DNA of 64,000 nucleotides from Drosophila persimilis (taxonomy: Eukaryota > Arthropoda > Insecta > Diptera > Drosophilidae), in contig NW_020825330.1 in NCBI RefSeq assembly GCF_003286085.1, positions 1,612,001 to 1,676,000 on the forward strand, in the 5' to 3' direction. The notes beneath the pieces were generated by a model. The model did no database searches. It was not told where the DNA came from and saw only the letters and a list, made by a program, of their open reading frames with translations. Shown here piece after piece: positions 34,099 through 45,790 of the stretch (position 1 is its first letter; every line of letters starts with the position of its first letter). The translations under genes and the position numbers were made by a program.

Positions 34099-35808
34099 TT
34101 AAACTGTGGTCTTGGAAGGGTCGCAGTCAATGCCCAAATTCTTCCTGGCAACAGTGCGCGCCATCAACGCATTGCGCATTGAGCAGGCGTGCAGGACCTC
34201 GTTGTAGGTCCCGGTATGGAGACAGGACTGGTTCAAGAGCTCGATGGCCTTTTCGGGATTATTCCGCTTGATCTCCAGAGTGACCAGGATTGGATATGTC
34301 ATGTGGCACCTCGGATCCAGCTCGATGGCCTCATAGAGCATCGGGAGAACCAGCTCGGCATTGCCATGCCGCTTCAGCTCCAAGATCGCACGGTTGACCA
34401 TCAGAACGGGATTCTTGGGCGCCAGCTCTGTAGCCCGCTCAAAGCACAGCAGGGCTTCAACGAAATCTTTCCGTCTGGCCAGCAGGCTGCCCCTCATCAT
34501 GTAGGCATCGATACTATTCGGATGCGCCAATGGGACCTCGCCAAGCTTTTTGAGCGCCGTCTCCATGCGTTGAGGGTCGTTTTCGAGGCTCGAGAGATGG
34601 TACTCGGTAAAGTGCTTGAGGACCAGGGGACTGACGTGGCCGGGGGCCAGACGCGCTGCCATTTCGAAGTCCATCAAGGCTACCTCATAGTGCTGCAGCT
34701 TGCTCAGGATGAGGCCACGTTGGTGATAGACATCGGGATTGTCGCGAACCAGCCGCTCAGCCTGCTCAAAAGCATCCATGGCCTTGTTCTGTCTCCTTAG
34801 CTGAAAACAGAGGGCAGCACTCCGAATTAACGCATAGGCACGCAATTCGTTGTTCGCCTTGGCATCGCCGATCACTGCTTCGAAGTCCTGGTGGCACTCG
34901 TAGAAGGAGCCGGACAGCAGATGGAAGGTGCCGCGCATGAGCCGGGCTTCCGTCTTGTACTGGGACTCCAATGTATCAATTTCCTCGGTGCAGGCCGGGA
35001 TGACGTCCTCAAAACGCTCCTCACGGAAAGCCCAGAGAGCACGAGGGAACCCGCGCAGAACTTCATTCTCCGTCACCGGTCGAGGGAAGCTCAGCTTCAT
35101 CAACGGATCTGCGATAAAGGCCTGCATATATGAGTTGATGCGGACCTTTGAGGGAAACAGTGGACCTCGTTGGCGCATTATCTTCTTGGCATCGGCACGT
35201 GCCCCCTGCAGGAGGACACGCTTCCAGAACGTTTGGATGCTCTCGTATTCGGGGCTCCCATTGGCGATCGACGAAACGCGGAACAGGGCGCGGGCCGCCT
35301 CAAGATCGTTCAAGCACTCCTGCAGCTCCCCGGTGGCGTCGTAGGCACGGGCCCGACTCAAGTACGCCATGCCGTTGCGACAGTCGTACTCCAGCGCCTT
35401 GGCGGAGTCCTCCTTCACCTTGTCCCAGTGCTTGAGCACCACATGCCAGACGGCGCGGTTCTGATACAGGACAGACATGCCCTGGCAATGTTTCCTAATC
35501 TCCGTCTCCATGGCCATGCCATAGTCGCCGACATCAGCGACAAGGTGTCTATATTCCAGGTCACTGCTATCGCCGGCACCGTCTTTGGGCCCAAACGTCT
35601 CCACAGAGGCCTCCAGTGGGTTGTTTTCAGCCAGAATGGCAGATGCATCGGGTCCCTCGTCTGGAGGCGGCTGTTCTTCTTCCTCGGCCTTAGCCCCAGC
35701 CTTGGGGCGCGGCGTGATCATCTTCTTGACCAAATATTTTCCAATGCCGTAGACCACGGGCGTGCCAACAATGAGCCCCAGCTGCCATTTATGAAGTGTC
35801 ATATCCAT
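34099..35808 (-). CDS. Tom70-like mitochondrial import receptor (intronless TPR protein)
   Basis: A single exon encodes 569 residues. An N-terminal hydrophobic segment (about residues 10-26, LGLIVGTPVVYGIGKYLV) would anchor it in the outer mitochondrial membrane. An acidic Pro/Glu linker (PPPDEGPDAS) is followed by TPR arrays: YQNRAVWHVVLKHWDKVKED, AYLSRARAYDATGELQECLN, the family block YMQAFIADPLMKL, and a C-terminal TPR superhelix (VYHQRGLILSKLQHYEVALM; PKNPVLMVNRAILELKRHGN). Known Tom70 role: docking of Hsp70/Hsp90-bound precursors through the N-terminal TPR clamp and transfer to the Tom40 pore. Here the first TPR helix pair (around LEYRHLVADVGDYGMAMETE) looks diverged from the usual clamp. 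The intronless structure and isolated position suggest a retroposed paralogue, possibly germline expressed; that is inference. The ATG at 35808 precedes the membrane anchor. Confidence 0.88.
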   Translation of the reverse strand: MDMTLHKWQLGLIVGTPVVYGIGKYLVKKMITPRPKAGAKAEEEEQPPPDEGPDASAILAENNPLEASVETFGPKDGAGDSSDLEYRHLVADVGDYGMAMETEIRKHCQGMSVLYQNRAVWHVVLKHWDKVKEDSAKALEYDCRNGMAYLSRARAYDATGELQECLNDLEAARALFRVSSIANGSPEYESIQTFWKRVLLQGARADAKKIMRQRGPLFPSKVRINSYMQAFIADPLMKLSFPRPVTENEVLRGFPRALWAFREERFEDVIPACTEEIDTLESQYKTEARLMRGTFHLLSGSFYECHQDFEAVIGDAKANNELRAYALIRSAALCFQLRRQNKAMDAFEQAERLVRDNPDVYHQRGLILSKLQHYEVALMDFEMAARLAPGHVSPLVLKHFTEYHLSSLENDPQRMETALKKLGEVPLAHPNSIDAYMMRGSLLARRKDFVEALLCFERATELAPKNPVLMVNRAILELKRHGNAELVLPMLYEAIELDPRCHMTYPILVTLEIKRNNPEKAIELLNQSCLHTGTYNEVLHACSMRNALMARTVARKNLGIDCDPSKTTV

Positions 35809-38800
35809 TGATGTTGAAACTGAATTAAACTCTTTAAGAAATTTTGAAAAAATTTTAGGAGTTAGGTTTCGTCAGCTCCGACTGTGGATCTTGTTTTCAG
35901 ATGTTTTCAGAGCGAGCTCTAAACTTTAAATGAAATCGTACGGCCGCCTGTGTAAGTAATAAACTGAAAATTGAAGTTTTGATGGAGCTACTGACGATTT
36001 GTCTATGAATAGCAACTGATTCTTTCTCTGTCACTGTCACTGTCAGTCTCCGTTTCAATTCCTTTCAGACTCCTTTCAGAGATACTTAGTTCTTGCAGAA
36101 ATTAATGATTACTTCATTGATGATTCTTGGATGAACTCATGGGAGATTCACGGTCGAATTGCCTTCACTCTCCATCCGTCTCTCCCTCCCTCCGCCTGGC
36201 GTTCCCCCTGCTTTGTACCAGTTTCATGGCTTGCACGTGATAATTGCCGGCCACTTGCATGGGATTTATATTCGGTTTCTGCTACTGTGTCTGTGTCTTC
36301 TTCGGTTTCGATTTCGTTTTCACTTTCGTTGTTTTTGTATTGCATTGCATTGATTATCTCGATTTAATTTATTATTTATACATACACATATATGTATGTA
36401 CATATCTATATATAAAGGCAGAAACTCGTATTTTTCATCTGATTTGTAATACCAAAGTCTGTAATACTCTTGCTCGAGTGAGCCTAAAGAACGGCTTGTT
36501 GGAAGGGAAGGTCTGCATTAAAGTTCAATGTATTCTTGGGGCTTTGAGCTAAAATTGGTAGCTAGATCTGGTCTCGCCAAATATCCATCTACCAGGCTCC
36601 AACAGTCACTCCGTTAGAGAGCCGTTAGAGAAAGACACACTCGAATGGCAGGAGCTCCATCCCATCGAAGACTCTGCGATCTTCGTGTTTAAGTCTTAGA
36701 TATGGGTGTATGTACATATAGCTACATACATTGTGCATATAAAATATATGGAATTTATAGTGCTGACCGAAAGTCTGTCTAGCGTAAAGCACAAAAGCAC
36801 GAAAGGTGGAAAACCGTTTCCTGGTCATGCTGTGGGCGGAAGTGGAAGGAAGTGCATGTGCCACAAGAGGAATGGAATGCACCACTCCACACTCCACACT
36901 CCACACTCCACACTCCACACTCCATGCTCCATCCATCTCTCTCCTGCTGGAAACTCTGGCAAAAATGTCAGATGTCTGGGCCAAAAAGAATCGGAGCGTT
37001 GAGTCGGCGTGCCGAATGCAATTATGGAGTGTCTGCTCTCCAAATGCCAGAGCCTTTGGGATTAGCCAACAGGAGAGAAAGAACAAACAGAAAAGCAAAC
37101 AGAGCCCGAAAAAGAAACAGAGCCAAACCCAGACACAGATGCTTCCCGCAGAGCGTGGGCGAGACGTGGGCCACACCCTGTCCCAGTCCCAGTCCCAGGC
37201 CCAGTCCCAGACCCAACAGCCACCCTTAATGGCTGCCGTTTAGTTTCACCTTTGCCCCCCGCGATCCCTGCCCTCCCTCAGGGGCGGAGTGTGCGTTAAA
37301 AGTCACGATTAAGCGCCGCATCAGCCCACTAAAGAACATCCCCCAACTCCCCGGTCCCCGGACCTCGGTCCTCGGTCCACTCTCATTTCCCTGATGGTCC
37401 CGTTGTTGACTCTTCCGCTCGAGGTTTCGTCTGACCAACTTTTTGTTTGGGGGTGGCTGTGGCATGGGCTTGGCTTTCGGGGCATAAACTGCATGGAATG
37501 AAGTAATTAATTGGGAAAAGTTCACTCCGCAGGTCACATCATGCGGCAAAAGGTCAGCGCCATCATTATCATCATCAGCAATGATGGATGCGTGGAGATT
37601 TATCAACCGATAACTTATGGCCGAAATCGGAAGGGATGAGCATTCGATTTGCAACGAAATTGGGCTGTAGAGCAGTTGGAAACGGAAGGGTCTTTAAGCC
37701 ACTATTCTAAATAATGCAGGATCTCTCTCTTATATCTATATAAATTAGTCTGATTTGATGAGAAAATGTGTACATATGTGTACAAGTGAACATTTTGTAG
37801 ATATTCGAATCATATGCAAGTCGTCCGTCCTTGTCGATAAAACTGCATAGTATATTATACTAAAAATCAAAACTGTAGGTCTATAGCCAGGTATATGAAA
37901 GCTGAAAAGCAAATTCAAAATTATATCGAGTATTTATGAGTTTCAGCATAAAGCTTTCTACTTATTCAACCTCTCTTCTTTCCCTACAAAAGAGTGGCCC
38001 CATAATCGAAGCATATAATTACTTAGGGGGAAATGTCATGGCATAGTTTCAACAGTAGCTCTGGGACTGGGGACTCTGGGGAATGGGAATAGGTGATAGG
38101 GAGCACAGCTGGTTCTTCCGGCTCCTGCTGCTGCTGATTGCCGCAAAATATGTCTCACTTCAGGCCAAAAAAAAAAAAAAAACGAAACTAGTTTGCGCCT
38201 TGAGAGCTTTGGATTTGGATGTGGATGTGGTACGGGCCCTGGGACCGGGCAAAGTCCTAGTTCTTGTCCAACATGACATAAGAAAACAAAAGGCAACGCC
38301 CTGGACAATGGACCACTCACCGGAGGGACTGGGACTGCGACTGGAACTGCGAGAGAGATGGCACGAGAAGAGTGAGACAAAGCCAAAGAGAGACGGTCGA
38401 GGTCGAGTTCGGGGCATAAAAGCACAAAGAGTGGCCAACGGTCAAGAAAAGTTCCCAGCGTAAACGCCATCGCCATCGCGACCCGATCTGGAAATGGGAT
38501 AGTCACATGCACAGGGAGAGCACATCGGGCGCTAAATAAATAGACGAAGGCGCATCGCATCCCGATCGAGAGCGCGAAATATGCAAATGAGCTCGAGTAC
38601 AGACCGGAATGGGATCGGGATCGGCATCGGGATGGGACACTAAGTAGCCCCGGACTGACCATTGTCCGGTGCGGCTCCTTGCTGGGGTTGCTTGCTCTTC
38701 AGCGATGTCTTAAAGTTTTAGGTCAATGCAATTTCCCTCTGCCTCACCCTCACCCTCTCCCTGTGCCCTTTGCCGTTTGCTCCCATTATAATGAGTTTCG

Positions 38801-41100
38801 CGCTCGTTATTCACCCCTTCGCAATGCCCTTCTTGGCCTGCACCCTGGGCCTGGGCCCTGCACCCGACCCGATCCTCTCCTATCCGAACTCGGGTCGCAG
38901 TTGCATTTGGTCAGCAGTTGGCCGCCTTAATTTACGGCCCTCGGGCCCCGATCCAGGCGACCTCATTTGAATATTAGTTGGGTTGGGTTGGGGTTGGGTT
39001 GGTCAATGATCTTGATTTGCTCTATGAATGTATCTCTCTCGCTCCCTCTGTCCCTCTGTCTCTCTGTCTATCCCTGTCTATCTGTCTATCTCTGTGGCAA
39101 CTGTGAAATTGCCATTGCCAAGACATTCTCACATCCTTAAGCATTACACGCTTGACCAAGCGGTCCCCTCTAGATGAACCTGAACCCCTGCCCTGCCCTG
39201 ATCTGCCCTGAACTCATATTTCATGCCACTGACCAGAGCGCCCCGTCCTAGAGCGGTCATCCCGTTCTGAGACTGGGACAGGGACTGGGCCTTGGACTGG
39301 TCAACATGCGTATTACAATTTGATCCGGAATCTTTAGTTGATTAGGAATTTGTTTTATGACTGCGTAATTTTTTCGCCCCTCCCATCCACTACCATCCCC
39401 TCCCCGTTACATATCCCAATTGCCTTGGCCGTTAAAATGATAATTTATGGATCCTTGGACGGTGGCCGGTCACATCTTTTGGGTTAATGAGAGTTTGATC
39501 TCGCTGCGATTTATCTCTGGTCCCGAGACCAGGACATCAGGGCGGAGTCGTCGTCCTAGATGGGATTAAATTATTATGTTGTGGCTATTAGTTGGTGCAG
39601 ATCTCTGCAAGCATAAAATATACATCAAATATTAAAAGTATATTAATTGGTTCAACAAAGAGCCAGTTCTTTGGTATCGAAAGAAGTCCCCATTGAGTGG
39701 ATCATGTTCTCCTCTTAAATATTTAGTCAATTAAAAGTTAACTGCTCACTATATATGGAATGGAAAAGGAATCAAGACGATTATATGCTCTTATGCTATA
39801 GTGATATTTCAGGCGATACGGATGGATCCTTTTCTTTCTTATATGGATGGCTCTATCGGAATCCATCGATATCTTGAGCAAACAAGGCCCCAAGAAAACT
39901 CCAACATCGATCCAAGATCCTTCTAGCAGTCCGGTAGTTTCCAGCTGTGCTGGCCTGGCCCTGTCGGACCCCTCTATTCCTTGGTCATTTAGGATCCTTA
40001 AGAGCAACTCGTTCTTGTTTCGGTCTTGGTCTCGTTTCGGTTTCGGTTTCAGTTTTAGTTCGGCGCTCAGATCGGGCCCAGCCGAAGGGCGAACCCGATC
40101 GAAATGAGGTCAGTGACTGGCGCGTTGCAGGCGCGCCAAGAACGACAAAAAAAGGAAAAGGACAGGCTGGCAGGACCCTTGGGCATTGTGCTAAGACGTA
40201 ACGGTTTTTCGCTGCTTTTTTATGCATATCTTTGTTTTTTAGTCCAGAGTCCGAGTCCAAGTCGAAGAGGAGGAGGTGGAGGACAAGAAGAACAACGAGA
40301 ATGAGAACGGGACGTGTCCGATGAATGGAATCCCAAATGAGAGCAGGACAAGTTTACCCTAGGATTAGACGGAGGGATATCTAACGGTCAGTTTGCTGGC
40401 AGAATAGAGTAAATGACACTGCACGATAGCTGAATCTAGAAGAATCTGAAGCAGATACTCTGTATATATGTATACAGTCTGAAGCCAAAGACCCTGAAAA
40501 ACAGAGCTTGAAGAAAATATGTGTAAAGAAAAATCTGGAGCAGGAGTATCTGAAACAATCTCAGGCCAAAAAAACCTGTCAAACACGACCTGAAGCTGTA
40601 GAGGTACTCTAGAGACTCTCAAGAAGAGGACTGTAATGAAAAGGAATTTGAGCAGAAGACAACAATTGTCATCAGAATGTATTTACCTATATATAAATAA
40701 AGATATGTAAATTAATACAACCACATCTAAATGCCAAAATCTGTAGAGACAATGGCTAAAAACCATGAAATTTAAGATGAAACCGATAACCCTCAGAGCT
40801 TTGCCATTGGCTCGTCTAGGAACTGGAGACGGATATCCCATTGGTCCAGACCGAAAGAGCGACCCTTGTTCAGCCTCAATAATGGACACGGAAAACAGAC
40901 ATTTTCTAACCCAAAATGTGCCTCTTAACTTTGGCGTAACCCCAACCCAAGAAGGCAAGAGCTCGGGACAACCCTTGGCATCGGTATCGGCATCGGCATC
41001 CTTTGGGTTGAAAGTTCAAAGGACTTTGTCGGACATTTTTAATGGAATTGTCGCTGGTTCAGCGGCAGCAGCAACAAATTCAATTAATTTTTAGCCAGAA
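35809..41100. other. Non-coding region upstream of the Tom70-like gene
   Basis: The first few hundred bases hold the promoter of the Tom70-like gene; no TATA element was seen. Beyond lie CACTCCA heptamers (36884-36924), a poly-A run (about 38167-38181), CTGTCTAT-type tracts (39040-39090) and AT-rich DNA (39590-39840, 40370-40740). Frames of up to 208 codons are composed of simple sequence. Confidence 0.45.
36884..36924 (+). repeat. CACTCCA heptamer tandem repeat
   Basis: Six or so perfect or near-perfect copies of a seven-base unit lie head to tail. The heptamer keeps no reading frame, so translated frames here are artefacts. Confidence 0.85.
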
Positions 41101-42244
41101 AGTTCAACATTTTCCGCCCTGGACATTGGTCATCATTATAATCCACATCCTCATGGATGTGGTACGGGCAGGCGGCAGTGGTCAGGGGGCAAGGGGCAGC
41201 GGGGTTCAGGGTTAGAGAAGCGTAACGAAACTGGATCTCTGGTCAGTCGATGACGATGCAGATGATTAAGTCACCCTCTTTGGTTCGCTAAGAAAAGGTT
41301 AAGTCGCTAAACTGGTTTCGCGTCCCATCTCTCCCGTTGTTGATTTATGAGTTCGCAACCCCTTGAGTGATTGTCTCCCCATCCCCTCTCTGTCCTTGGA
41401 AGGTGACAGAACCCCTGGGCGAAAGTAGAGCATCAGCAGCAGCATCATCCGAAGACGGTGATGTGAATGGGGATGGGGATGGATGCTATTTAGATGATCT
41501 TTGGCCTGGCCACTCGGCTGCGTGTCAAAATCCCTCTCGTCGGGTGGTGGCTGAGGCCAGATTTACCCTTCGATCTATTGTCCTGCTCCGATCGGCGATC
41601 CGCTGATCCCCTGATCCCCTGATCGCCGATCAGCTGCCTAACCAATTAGTCAAATGTCCTGTCCGCATCTCATCATCTCCTCATCACGGGCGGAACATTT
41701 CTCAGGCTCGAAATGGGAACGGTCCTCGTTTGGGTTTTTGTTTTGGTTTTGTGGAAGTGGAAAGTGGAAACTGGAAACTGGGGGCAGTGCAACCTCTACG
41801 AGTACGATTATTTCAACATAAATCCGCCTAAATGCTGGAGGGGCCTTTGGGGGGACACTAGCCCGACATGGTGAGAGGTGAAACAAGTTTCGGATTTCCA
41901 CAATTTCAGCATCATTTGCTTCGCTCCGTTCTCAGCACCTTTTGACCCACGCCGAGTGTCGTTTTAACTGCGCCCCAAACCGAGACAATCCGAGACACAG
42001 ACACAACAAGAGTCACCACACAGCACCGCACCGCATCGCACCGCAACGCACTACTCGTAATATGTTTTATAGCCATAAAAGATATTGTACTCTGCTCTAG
42101 ATGAAAGCTGACCGAACTGGGAACTGGCTGACGCAGTGGTCAATGGTCAGTGGCTGTCTCTTGACGGCCAGCTTGTGGCTGTGGCTAAACAGTTTCCGTT
42201 AGCACTCTTTCCCCAGCTCTCTCAAGTTGGCCAGAGAATCCCCG

Positions 42245-42284
<40 letters not shown>
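42245..42284 (+). repeat. (ATACCC)n hexanucleotide microsatellite
   Basis: About six to seven perfect copies of the hexamer lie in tandem. Confidence 0.9.
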
Positions 42285-43288
42285 AACTCCACCTGGTCCC
42301 GAAATAGCTTGTAGCTCGTCTCGTTCGCCATAGGTCTCCCGACCACACAACAACGGCCAAAAGTGACAAGTAGATCCAACTTAATTATTTCCCCAAAAAG
42401 CCAACTTTAAGATCTTCTTCTCGGTTATTTTGTGAATTTGGATGGATTGGAGATAGCCATAGATAGAGATCGGAAGTTGGAAGTACTAGCAGCAGCTCCA
42501 TGCTCCATCGAAGACTGTAAAAGAATCGAATTTTCTCCCTTTTCTCATTCATTAGTAATAGATCGAACGATTGCTAGTGCTGTTAGGATGGGATTTACGA
42601 CTAGTTCACTCAGGACCAACGGATCAGGTCAGATCTTGTTCATGCTAAATACAAAAGTAATTCATGCACAAATTCCAGAGTTGTCATAGAACTGCTAAAA
42701 TCCTATTAGCATGCAATCCGATGACTCATTAGCGGCTATGATTTGGAGGAGGCTGTAGCCTCTTTTCCAATGGGATTTTCGTGGATTTACTACTCTCTCA
42801 CTCTCTGTGTGTGAGCAAACCCGGCAGTGATCGGATCGCGTTTCCAGGCAATTGATATGCGATGCGAACACTTCCTCTTTCTGGAGTGGAGATATGGATA
42901 CATCTATGTATTTTATATATACTTATATACTTTTTTGTTAATTACAACAGCAACAAGATGCCGCATTGCATTAACAGAAATCAAACATGCAACGCAGCAA
43001 GAGCCAGCCGAGCAGACAGATGGATGGATGGATGGATGGATGGATGGAAGAGCGCGCTGCCAAATAGTTGCAACATTTTCAATTATGAAATGTTTCTGCT
43101 GCTGCTGCTGCTGCTGCTGCCTACTTCTTTCAGTTTTCGAACAATTTTTCATTGGGTTGTGCAGTTTTTGTTCGTTTTTGATTATATAAAGCGAGCGCAA
43201 ATCATAAAAGGCACCTGAAAAGCTGCGCCAACAGTTTCTATATCTTGCAGATACGAAAATTGCATCGCAGCGCGTGCCGCCAGTTAAA

Positions 43289-43408
43289 ATGTTGGCTCAT
43301 CGCCGTGCCACGGCAGAGGAACTACTGAGGGTGTTGTTGTTTTTGTTTTTTTTTTCCTTGTTGCTGGGAGCTGGGACTGGGTCTAAGAGTGGGTCTGGCA
43401 GGGGCTGA
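43289..43408 (+). CDS. Candidate 39-residue hydrophobic small ORF
   Basis: ATG at 43289 opens 39 codons, MLAHRRATAEELLRVLLFLF then FFSLLLGAG and a Gly/Ser tail, ending TGA at 43406-43408. A TATATAAA box lies at 43183-43190, about 106 bases upstream of the ATG. The middle would span a membrane. The T-rich codons may simply be a poly-T tract, so support is limited to the TATA box and the frame. Confidence 0.2.
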   Translation: MLAHRRATAEELLRVLLFLFFFSLLLGAGTGSKSGSGRG

Positions 43409-45245
43409 ACGGAGGGCTGGCTGTTGTTTTTATTAATTGCACGGCAGCCACTGCCACATTCGGAGGAGCAGCAGCAGCCACCACCTCACTCTGGAGGCGA
43501 TGGAGAGTGGCTGCCGCTGCCTCTACTGCTACCTCATCGTCGCTTCTGTTGGTTGCGCATGCGCCACAAATTTGTTGCATTTACGCGAGATATTTATTAT
43601 GATTTCGCTCGGTTTTGCTTTTTTTGTTTATTTTTTTTTGTTTTTTTGTGTTTGCATTTGTGTTTGTTTGTTTTATGAATAGTACGGCAAATGGAAATGG
43701 AAATTGAAGAGGAAAATTGCAAGATGCAATTGCATTTGTTAACCGACACTCGCGGGTGTCTGCTTCTAGGTCGAAGACGTGTTGTGCTCGTGTCTTAAGG
43801 CCATTTCTGACTTCTCATCCTCGGGTTGTTTGATTGGGCTGTTAATACTTAGCCAGTCAATGCTGTGCTCTCAATTCCAGCAGAGGGTCACTTCTAGCCC
43901 CAACCGCTTTTACTGGGGCCCATTCGTACCCATTCTCCTCTCATCCAATCTCAAATCAGAACATACAGAATACATTGTATTCATTGGCATGGCTTATGAA
44001 CGATTTCCGACTCGTATTCAGAGTGGACGTCCTACCTATGGGAATGTCGGGGTCACCAAACCCGAGGATAGCTGACCAAAGCTTTAATCTCGCGTTTCCA
44101 ATGCCCGCATCGGCGTCAGTTCTTCGACTTTGCTCCATTCAGTCCCCCTGTCCTCACGCAGCTCCCAGCTCGATGCCCAGAGTCTCCAGAGTTCCCAGAG
44201 GTGTTCAACTTACACATGTCCATGGCCCCGCTATCGCATGTCTAATACGAGTATCGTATCACTTTCGATGGATCTTTTCGGCGCACGCGCACCTCATCGC
44301 CGCGGGTCGTCAACACCCGATGGATTGTCCGTTTTCCGCAGAGGTACGCCCTTACGTCACATCCAAATCCAAATATTAAAATTGTGTACACTATCTGCAT
44401 ATCCGCCTGATCATGTTGTATATCCATTATCCACATGTGCGGCAGACTGGCACCAGACCGTCGCGTTATCCGAGGCCGGGTCTTACGTCAGGAGGCTGCA
44501 CAACAACCGCAAAGGCAACAGCAAAAGCTCACTGATCAGCTGAAATGTTTTTTCCCCGTTAGCATTCTCTCATACTCAGCTTTCTCCTGTCTTCTAGCTG
44601 TTTGTCGTTATAATGTTGCTATTCAGATTTGGTATTTTAGCACCTCTAAAATTTGTTGTTTGTGTGTTGAGTTTCCGTCTAAATACTTTCTTCTTGTTAC
44701 ATGTTGTATGCCTCTCAGTTTTGGAAGTGTATCTGATACTGCGGCACGGCACCCAGAGTTCGTCTTTCCTTCTGGTTCTTTCTTGAGATTTTTTTCTGCT
44801 GAGCTTTGTCGAATGGACTCCCCCGGTGTCCAGTGGATTCTTATGGGGAGTGTGGGGTGAAGGCAGAAGAAGCTCGTGCAAGTGGTCGTGCTGGGCGGTA
44901 TTTACAGTTATCAACTATCGTCATGATCGTGATGATCTTCCTCTCTCTTCCTCAGCATTGAAAAGCTCCGACAATCGATAAACGATTGCTGGCGGATGGG
45001 TGATTCTGCTTTGTCGATTTCCTGCTTCACACATTAACAGTCTTGGGGCGTCGTCCACTGCCCCAAAGGGAGCCCCCAAAGAGAGTTCTGCGCGGCCTCT
45101 TCCACGCCTCGGGATTGGGCTCGAGCCAGCAGCTGCTTTTTTTTCGACGGTCACGTTCCGTACATAAATATCCATAAAAAGTAATGCTCACATCCGTCCG
45201 GATGAAATCCGTTCGTGTTTGGCGCGAGAGCAAGAGCACACCACA

Positions 45246-45254
<9 letters not shown>

Positions 45255-45288
<34 letters not shown>
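45255..45288 (+). repeat. (GA)n microsatellite
   Basis: A nearly perfect GA run, a potential binding platform for GAGA factor or simply a microsatellite. No promoter was identified next to it. Confidence 0.85.
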
Positions 45289-45290
<2 letters not shown>

Positions 45291-45721
45291 GACAACAGAG
45301 CGATGATTGTGGATGGGGATGGGGATGGGAATGAGGATAGGAGTGAGGGTTAGAAGAGGCATAGAATCTGAATCTTGCAACACTTTCGTTCCTTTAGCCG
45401 TTCTCAAGCCATCAGCCATCCCAGCGCTCTATCATAAATAATATACGATAAGATAAAGACTCATAAAAATAAGTCAAAACCTTCACACGATCAGAGCGAA
45501 ATCAAATAACGATATAGACACAGTCAGTCGCACACTCGCAATCGTACTCTTTTACGTACACATATGTACCTGAGAGATGCCCAGATATCAACCACCGTGG
45601 CATCCAATCTCCTCTCACCCGAAAACCCAGCCGAAACGAAACGAAACGGATCCGAAATTCGATCGAGTTGCGGCGCTGAAAAAGTTTATCAGCTAGCGCG
45701 CAGGTGTCCACATCAGCACAA

Positions 45722-45790
45722 TCCATCCATCCAGCCATCCATCCATCCATCCATCCATCCATCCATACATCCATCCGTATCCGTCCATCC
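45722..45790 (+). repeat. (CATC)n tetranucleotide microsatellite
   Basis: Mostly CATC units with a few interruptions (CAGC, CATA). A related GGAT tract lies at 43018-43048. Confidence 0.85.

Noticed and set aside
34189..35811. Plus-strand frames of about 200 codons opposite the Tom70-like gene
   Set aside because: They are antisense shadows of a conserved TPR frame with Drosophila-like third-position bias.
38036..38662. 208-codon minus-strand frame
   Set aside because: It is made of GGGACTGGGACTG-like and poly-A sequence, with no recognisable domain.
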